From assembly GCA_023131705.1 (NCBI GenBank), contig JAGLZG010000042.1, forward strand, positions 1 through 8,237: a stretch of 8,237 nt of DNA, written 5' to 3'. The DNA comes from Nanobdellota archaeon (lineage in GTDB: Archaea > Nanobdellota > Nanobdellia > Woesearchaeales > B3-WOES). The notes under the pieces are model-generated. The model ran no database searches. It saw only the letters and a list, made by a program, of their open reading frames with translations, and was not told where the DNA came from. Of the stretch, positions 5,426 to 8,237 are shown one piece after another; positions within the stretch are counted from its first letter, which is position 1, and each line of letters starts with the position of its first letter. Both the position numbers and the translations under genes were made by a program.

Positions 5426-5971
5426 ATGAAAACAGGATATAAAGTTGCAGATGCAATGACAACAAAACCAGTAACTGTTTCTCCAGATACAACTCTAATG
5501 GAATGCGGGAAGATCATGGAAGAAAAGCATGTTGGCGCGCTGATTGTCAAGGATAATGAAAATATTGGGATAATAACAGAACAGGATATAGTAAGAAAAG
5601 CTGTTGCAAAAGGCCTAAGCGCAGACAAAAACAAAGCTTCAGATATAATGGAAACAAGCGTAAGAACAATAGAGCCTGATGCTGATATATTTGATGCTTT
5701 GATGAAGATGAAAGAGCTAAATATCAGGCATCTGCCTGTTATGCAGGATAATGAATTGATTGGCTTATTGACAACAAAGGATATTCTTAAAATAGAGCCT
5801 CAATTATTTGATTTGCTTGCTGAAAAGATTGAATTAAAAGAAGAAGAGAGAAAGCCAATAAATAATGATATAAAAGAAAAAGAAGGCGTGTGCAATCTTT
5901 GCGGTAATTATTCAGAAAACCTAAGAGAGAAAGATGGTGTAATGGTTTGTGAGAAGTGCGGTGGGGAGTAA
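5426..5971 (+). CDS. CBS-pair protein with C-terminal zinc ribbon
   Basis: This 181-residue protein is read from the ATG at 5426. Residues 4-120 form two CBS motifs. The first starts V-A-D-A-M-T-T-K-P-V and ends G-I-I-T-E-Q-D-I-V. The second starts A-S-D-I-M-E and ends L-I-G-L-L-T-T-K-D-I-L. They would fold into one Bateman module that binds adenosyl ligands such as AMP, ATP or SAM. An acidic, lysine-rich linker leads to C156-x2-C159 and C175-x2-C178, a four-cysteine zinc ribbon likely to contact nucleic acid or a protein partner. There is no enzyme domain, so it is probably a ligand-sensing adaptor or regulator. It follows metK by 71 bp on the same strand but has its own TATA box and lies behind a T-rich tract. 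A link to SAM level is inferred from position. Confidence 0.85.
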   Translation: MKTGYKVADAMTTKPVTVSPDTTLMECGKIMEEKHVGALIVKDNENIGIITEQDIVRKAVAKGLSADKNKASDIMETSVRTIEPDADIFDALMKMKELNIRHLPVMQDNELIGLLTTKDILKIEPQLFDLLAEKIELKEEERKPINNDIKEKEGVCNLCGNYSENLREKDGVMVCEKCGGE

Positions 5972-6037
5972 AGTTTTTCTATAGTATAATACAAGCTAGT
6001 GAGGGTTGTTAATCTAAAATTAATGCTTAAACTTTCG

Positions 6038-6074
6038 TTTAATGGGACAGAAAGCTAATGCAAAGCCCATTAAA
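6038..6074. other. hairpin in the gap after the CBS-zinc ribbon gene
   Basis: TTTAATGGG (6038-6046) and CCCATTAAA (6066-6074) form a perfect 9-bp stem with a 19-nt loop. It lies in the 143-bp convergent gap between the CBS gene (+) and an 85-residue membrane protein (-). No coding or RNA-family signal is evident; it may be a 3' processing or termination element. Confidence 0.35.
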
Positions 6075-6114
6075 ACCATGTAATCAGTTTTGTTGTGTTG
6101 TTCGGTTATTGGTT

Positions 6115-6372
6115 TCATTTCTTTAAATTCTTGTTATGTATTGCGAATAGCGCTAAACCTATCCCAGATATAACAGAACCGCTAATTATACGTGCTACAT
6201 TAAGAGCATCCTGACCACTTCCTTGAATATTAGCACTCCCTACACCTTCAATATTTATTTCTCCACTTATCTCCTGTTGGAAAAAACCTGCAGCAGAAAA
6301 AACCACAGATACTCCAAAGATAATTATTACAAAAGCAATAATATTTATCCAATCAATTTTATTTTTTTTCAT
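6115..6372 (-). CDS. small two-helix membrane protein (85 aa)
   Basis: The protein has a basic N-terminus (MKKNK), a membrane helix at about residues 9-31, a glycine- and serine-rich middle (about 34-56, E-I-S-G-E-I-N-I-E-G-V-G-S-A-N-I-Q-G-S-G), and a second helix at about 60-78 before a basic tail (NKNLKK). Both ends should lie in the cytoplasm with the polar loop outside. No family is recognised. AAGGTGG lies five bases before the ATG at 6372 and supports the start. A long hairpin at 6394-6451 lies upstream, either in its leader or at the end of the preceding unit. It is the last of three small membrane genes on this strand. Confidence 0.6.
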   Translation of the reverse strand: MKKNKIDWINIIAFVIIIFGVSVVFSAAGFFQQEISGEINIEGVGSANIQGSGQDALNVARIISGSVISGIGLALFAIHNKNLKK

Positions 6373-6393
6373 TCAAACCACCTTTAAATAAAA

Positions 6394-6451
6394 GGGGATA
6401 GTTATGTTGGGAATTAAAATCAGGATGATTTTAATCACATAACCACACCCC
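6394..6451. other. long imperfect hairpin between two membrane-protein genes
   Basis: Nested arms are GGGG/CCCC (6394-6397, 6448-6451), GTTATGT/ACATAAC (6401-6407, 6437-6443) and ATTAAAATCA/TGATTTTAAT (6413-6422, 6426-6435) around a GGA loop. That gives 21 pairs with two internal loops. On the minus strand it lies just before the 85-residue gene's ribosome site, so it could be a leader element, a terminator of the upstream gene, or a small RNA. Confidence 0.45.
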
Positions 6452-6505
6452 ACTAGAATATTAGAAAATTAGAATATAAAAAACTTACTATTTAGTTTTA
6501 TTTTC

Positions 6506-6943
6506 TTATGGTCTTATACAACTTTCTTTAAGGTCCCAAAATAAAATCATCACAGCCATTCCTACCAAGAATATAGCCCATTTAAAAGGCTTAAATGCCA
6601 AATTCTCAAAAGAAAGGTAAATAATTGGGATTATATATTCCTTAATTATAAAAATGGAAACAAGGAAAAAGAAAGCATAGAAAAAATACTTCTTTAATTT
6701 GTTTGTCCGAGATTCAGGACTCCAATCATAATACAAAGTCGTCATCAAGATTATAACCCCCATTAATCCAATAATTGTAGTTTTCATCGGCGAATTTGGA
6801 ATAAACAAAAATGTTTTTGTATTTAAATAGCATACACCTCTTGTAGATATCTCTACACAATTATAAGCTGACCTGACAAATTCTACCAAACAAAGGACTG
6901 CTATTATCTTGCCCAGATTTAAAACCCAATTGGGAATAGTCAT
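6506..6943 (-). CDS. four-helix membrane protein of unknown function (145 aa)
   Basis: Likely membrane helices are at about residues 7-27, 55-72, 87-110 and 121-139. The loop between helices 1 and 2 holds C29 and C38 and may lie outside the cell with a disulfide. The loop between helices 2 and 3 is basic (R-T-N-K-L-K-K), which fits a cytoplasmic side. I recognise no family. The ATG at 6943 has no clear ribosome site. A TATA box at 6996-7005 would give a leader of about 31 bases, while the AT-rich TATATAAA next to the ATG is too close to serve. The start is therefore moderately sure. The layout (helix, loop with two cysteines, then three helices) resembles the neighbour at 7042-7494. Confidence 0.6.
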   Translation of the reverse strand: MTIPNWVLNLGKIIAVLCLVEFVRSAYNCVEISTRGVCYLNTKTFLFIPNSPMKTTIIGLMGVIILMTTLYYDWSPESRTNKLKKYFFYAFFFLVSIFIIKEYIIPIIYLSFENLAFKPFKWAIFLVGMAVMILFWDLKESCIRP

Positions 6944-6995
6944 TTTATATATGATTGAAAAACAAACCCAGTTTAAAAAGTTAATTGTCCTAGAA

Positions 6996-7005
6996 AATAT
7001 ATAAA
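6996..7005 (-). promoter_or_regulatory. TATA box for the 145-aa membrane protein
   Basis: The minus strand reads CTTTATATATT here, predicting a start near 6974 and a leader of about 31 bases. No clear BRE or ribosome site accompanies it. Confidence 0.4.
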
Positions 7006-7041
7006 GCTATACCTTCAATATTCTATTCTTCATATTGATTC

Positions 7042-7494
7042 TTACTTGCCTGCATTATCTTTTTCTTTAACAATCCGATACGCTATAATTCCAAAGATAA
7101 TTAATATGGCTAATAAAGAAATAAATACAATTAATTTATTCTCAAAATTCATTACAATCCCCTGTGTGACTAAAATGCCTCCAGAAGCTAGTCCTGTTAT
7201 CTGAAGCAAAGGTTCTGCTAAAAATAAGCCTGCAATAAGAAGAATAAAACCAAGACCTGCAAAAATATAATACCTAATCTGATTATAAGGTTTCTGAGCA
7301 TCTTTATATTGCTGATTACACTCGTCTAAAGCTTCTTCATCCACACTCTCATCAGAACCCCTAACAATATCTCCACAAAAATCTCTATAATCAGGTGGAG
7401 CTTCTAAAAAAAGACTTGTTCCAACATTTACTAATGATATGATTATCACGGTTAAAATAATACTTATAATGATCGTTAATGCTGTTTTATTCAT
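7042..7494 (-). CDS. four-helix membrane protein with a cysteine-bearing outer loop (150 aa)
   Basis: Helix 1 (about 5-28) is followed by a 45-residue acidic loop with P-P-D-Y-R-D-F-C40-G-D and D-E-C59-N-Q-Q-Y-K-D-A-Q-K-P-Y-N-Q. Further helices are at about 74-93, 97-114 and 121-142. The acidic loop is likely extracytoplasmic, with C40-C59 able to form a disulfide, and the basic C-terminus is cytoplasmic. Small proteins of this pattern seem common in DPANN genomes, from general recollection, but no function is known to me. The ATG at 7494 follows a TATA box at 7527-7535 by about 33 bases, giving a leader of about 11 bases without an evident ribosome site. It shares the four-helix, two-cysteine layout of the 145-residue neighbour. 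Confidence 0.7.
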   Translation of the reverse strand: MNKTALTIIISIILTVIIISLVNVGTSLFLEAPPDYRDFCGDIVRGSDESVDEEALDECNQQYKDAQKPYNQIRYYIFAGLGFILLIAGLFLAEPLLQITGLASGGILVTQGIVMNFENKLIVFISLLAILIIFGIIAYRIVKEKDNAGK

Positions 7495-7526
7495 TGTATA
7501 TGACCATAATTGATGTATTGAATAGA

Positions 7527-7537
7527 TTATATAAACC
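7527..7537 (-). promoter_or_regulatory. TATA promoter of the 150-aa membrane protein
   Basis: The minus strand reads GGTTTATATAA, a good BRE/TATA match. Its position predicts a transcript start near 7505, close to the ATG at 7494. Confidence 0.5.
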
Positions 7538-7631
7538 TTACTAAATAATTAGTCGTTTTTTTAGTAATATTTTTATACTTTGATTTCTAAAATATTATAA
7601 ATAATTCTGAGTTTTAAACCCAATTATCAAG

Positions 7632-7644
7632 AATGCGAGGGAGG
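7632..7644. repeat. direct repeat of the tRNA-Leu 3' end, outer copy
   Basis: AATGCGAGGGAGG is identical to 7714-7726, which covers the 3' acceptor strand, discriminator base and part of the T stem of tRNA-Leu. The two copies are 82 bp apart. Duplicated tRNA 3' ends are typical attachment-site marks, but no integrase is in the window. Confidence 0.5.
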
Positions 7645-7656
7645 AAAATTACTACT

Positions 7657-7706
7657 AAAGTGGAGTGCGTTTCTATGATTATAAAATGATTTTCGCACTA
7701 CACTTT
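7657..7706. repeat. inverted repeat between the two tRNA 3'-end copies
   Basis: AAAGTGGAGTGCG (7657-7669) and CGCACTACACTTT (7694-7706) pair at 12 of 13 positions around a 24-nt AT-rich loop. The hairpin would form in the 3' trailer of the tRNA-Leu transcript. It may help termination or processing, or be the core of an old integration site. Confidence 0.5.
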
Positions 7707-7715
7707 GAGGGTAAA

Positions 7716-7816
7716 TGCGAGGGAGGGGATTCGAACCCCCGAAGGCACTAAGCCACAGGATTCCCTAAAGGTTTTACTTAAGTCCTGCACATTTGACCAG
7801 ACTTTGTTACCCTCGC
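7716..7816 (-). tRNA. tRNA-Leu (anticodon UAA), intron-containing
   Basis: This tRNA brings leucine to UUA codons, and UUG by wobble. The minus strand folds fully. The acceptor is GCGAGGG with CCCTCGC. The D arm uses ACA/TGT with GG in the loop. The anticodon stem CAGGA/TCCTG encloses C-T-TAA-G-A. The class II variable arm has GGC/GCC, and the T arm is GGGGG/CCCCT around TTCGAAT. The long variable arm is expected for leucine. A 15-nt intron interrupts the anticodon loop after position 37; without it the tRNA is 86 nt. No CCA is encoded, since TTTAC follows the discriminator A. No TATA box lies at the expected distance, so the tRNA may be cut from a longer precursor. Confidence 0.95.
7762..7776 (-). 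other. 15-nt tRNA intron with bulge-helix-bulge motif
   Basis: The intron TAAAACCTTTAGGGA sits at the canonical 37/38 site. The splice motif has a 4-bp central helix (CTTA with TAGG), a 5' bulge AG^T and a 3' bulge GA^A. Cutting each bulge after its second base gives exactly these ends, as expected for archaeal tRNA-splicing endonuclease. Confidence 0.85.
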
Positions 7817-7843
7817 ATATTATATATGAGGTTTTATTCTATG

Positions 7844-7864
7844 TCAAAAATCGAAGATTTTTGA
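7844..7864. terminator. 9-bp hairpin between the secreted-protein gene and tRNA-Leu
   Basis: TCAAAAATC and GATTTTTGA pair perfectly around a GAA loop (UUC on the minus strand). It lies 28 bases before the tRNA 5' end and may end the upstream gene's transcript or sit in the tRNA leader. Confidence 0.4.
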
Positions 7865-7869
7865 GCACA

Positions 7870-7905
7870 ACTCATTCCACATATTAAAAATGAGTGGAAT
7901 TCATT
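7870..7905. other. overlapping, mutually exclusive short stems
   Basis: ACTCATT (7870-7876) pairs with AATGAGT (7889-7895), and ATTCCAC (7874-7880) pairs with GTGGAAT (7894-7900). The arms overlap, so only one stem can form. AATGA (7889-7893) can also pair with TCATT (7901-7905). The region lies just after the stop of the gene at 7932-8237 on the minus strand. Confidence 0.35.
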
Positions 7906-7931
7906 GTTTAAAAAACTTTCCATAAAAAGAA

Positions 7932-8237
7932 TTAACAATCTCCCTTTACTTCTACATCACTTACTGTATCTTCAATAATCTCTATTTCAGTTATTTCTGA
8001 ACCATCAGCATACTTTAGAACTGCCTTGACTTTCTTATCTTCGCCTATATCTCTAAAGATGCCATATTTTATTGAATATGGGGGATTATAGGCTACTCCT
8101 GAAGGGATAGTAAAGATATTTTCTACTGATGTTGTGTAATCCTCTATTTCATCGAGGCTTTCATCATCATTCCATACATATAAATCAATTTTTACATCAA
8201 TTGATTTTTTTAATCCATTATCTATCTTCACTTTAAT
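7932..8237 (-). CDS. C-terminal part of a probable secreted beta-sandwich protein (5' end outside the window)
   Basis: The frame is open to the right edge and ends at 7932, leaving 101 residues. A GTG at 8231 is in frame, but it is preceded by two more sense codons (I-K) and has no visible start signals, so the gene almost surely begins outside the window. The sequence alternates hydrophobic and charged residues (I-K-V-K-I-D-N, V-K-I-D-L-Y-V-W, K-A-V-L-K-Y-A-D-G, I-T-E-I-E-I-I-E-D-T-V), as in immunoglobulin-like or CARDB-like domains of archaeal surface proteins. It is acidic, has one cysteine at the extreme C-terminus (K-G-D-C), and has no membrane anchor in this part. The family and location are inferred from composition only. 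Confidence 0.6.
   Translation of the reverse strand: MKVKIDNGLKKSIDVKIDLYVWNDDESLDEIEDYTTSVENIFTIPSGVAYNPPYSIKYGIFRDIGEDKKVKAVLKYADGSEITEIEIIEDTVSDVEVKGDC

Noticed and set aside
6023..6055. 10-codon plus-strand frame (ATG at 6023) after the CBS-zinc ribbon gene
   Set aside because: The only purine-rich stretch upstream is too far from the ATG and there is no promoter or composition signal.
5985..6100. C/D-box or H/ACA guide RNA in the convergent gap
   Set aside because: No paired RUGAUGA and CUGA boxes, and no hairpin with a correctly placed ACA, were found.
7705..7887. 60-codon plus-strand frame across the tRNA
   Set aside because: It is an artefact on the strand opposite tRNA-Leu, whose fold explains the sequence.
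1..8237. CRISPR array, transposase, integrase or phage genes
   Set aside because: No regularly spaced repeats and no matching protein motifs were seen on either strand.

Overview
This AT-rich window looks like part of an archaeal chromosome, most likely from a DPANN lineage such as Woesearchaeota or Pacearchaeota. Four things point that way. BRE/TATA-type promoters lie 25-30 bases before many starts, several of them leaderless. A tRNA-Leu gene carries a 15-nt intron in a textbook bulge-helix-bulge and has no encoded CCA. An XRE-CBS regulator of archaeal type is present. There are many small membrane proteins with no known function. Taxonomy is inferred; no rRNA or ribosomal protein gene is present.

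Positions 1-1273 (+) hold the C-terminal end of a cysteine-rich, probably extracytoplasmic protein, followed without a gap by a six-helix membrane protein. Positions 1274-2276 (+) hold a HEPN-like protein and an overlapping minimal nucleotidyltransferase, which resembles a HEPN/MNT toxin-antitoxin operon. Its promoter region carries two perfect 17-bp palindromes and one imperfect copy. Positions 2294-3487 (-) hold three separate units: a 263-residue lysine-rich orphan, a 61-residue two-helix membrane protein, and a 15-codon cysteine mini-gene (MGCGECTGCDSEKDE) with its own TATA box, strong Shine-Dalgarno and T-rich end. The first two share a nearly identical promoter block.

Positions 3546-5971 form the best-understood block. 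metK (S-adenosylmethionine synthetase, bacterial-type) is flanked by a divergent XRE-CBS regulator and, downstream, a CBS-pair protein with a C-terminal zinc ribbon. CBS pairs bind adenosyl compounds, so a local SAM-responsive circuit is a reasonable but unproven idea.

Positions 6115-7494 (-) carry three small membrane proteins of unknown function. A long imperfect hairpin lies between two of them. Positions 7627-7931 hold tRNA-Leu(UAA) on the minus strand. A 13-bp copy of its 3' end lies 82 bp away and brackets an inverted repeat, a layout reminiscent of an integration scar. The window ends in the C-terminal part of a beta-rich, probably secreted protein (-). No transposase, integrase or CRISPR array was seen.
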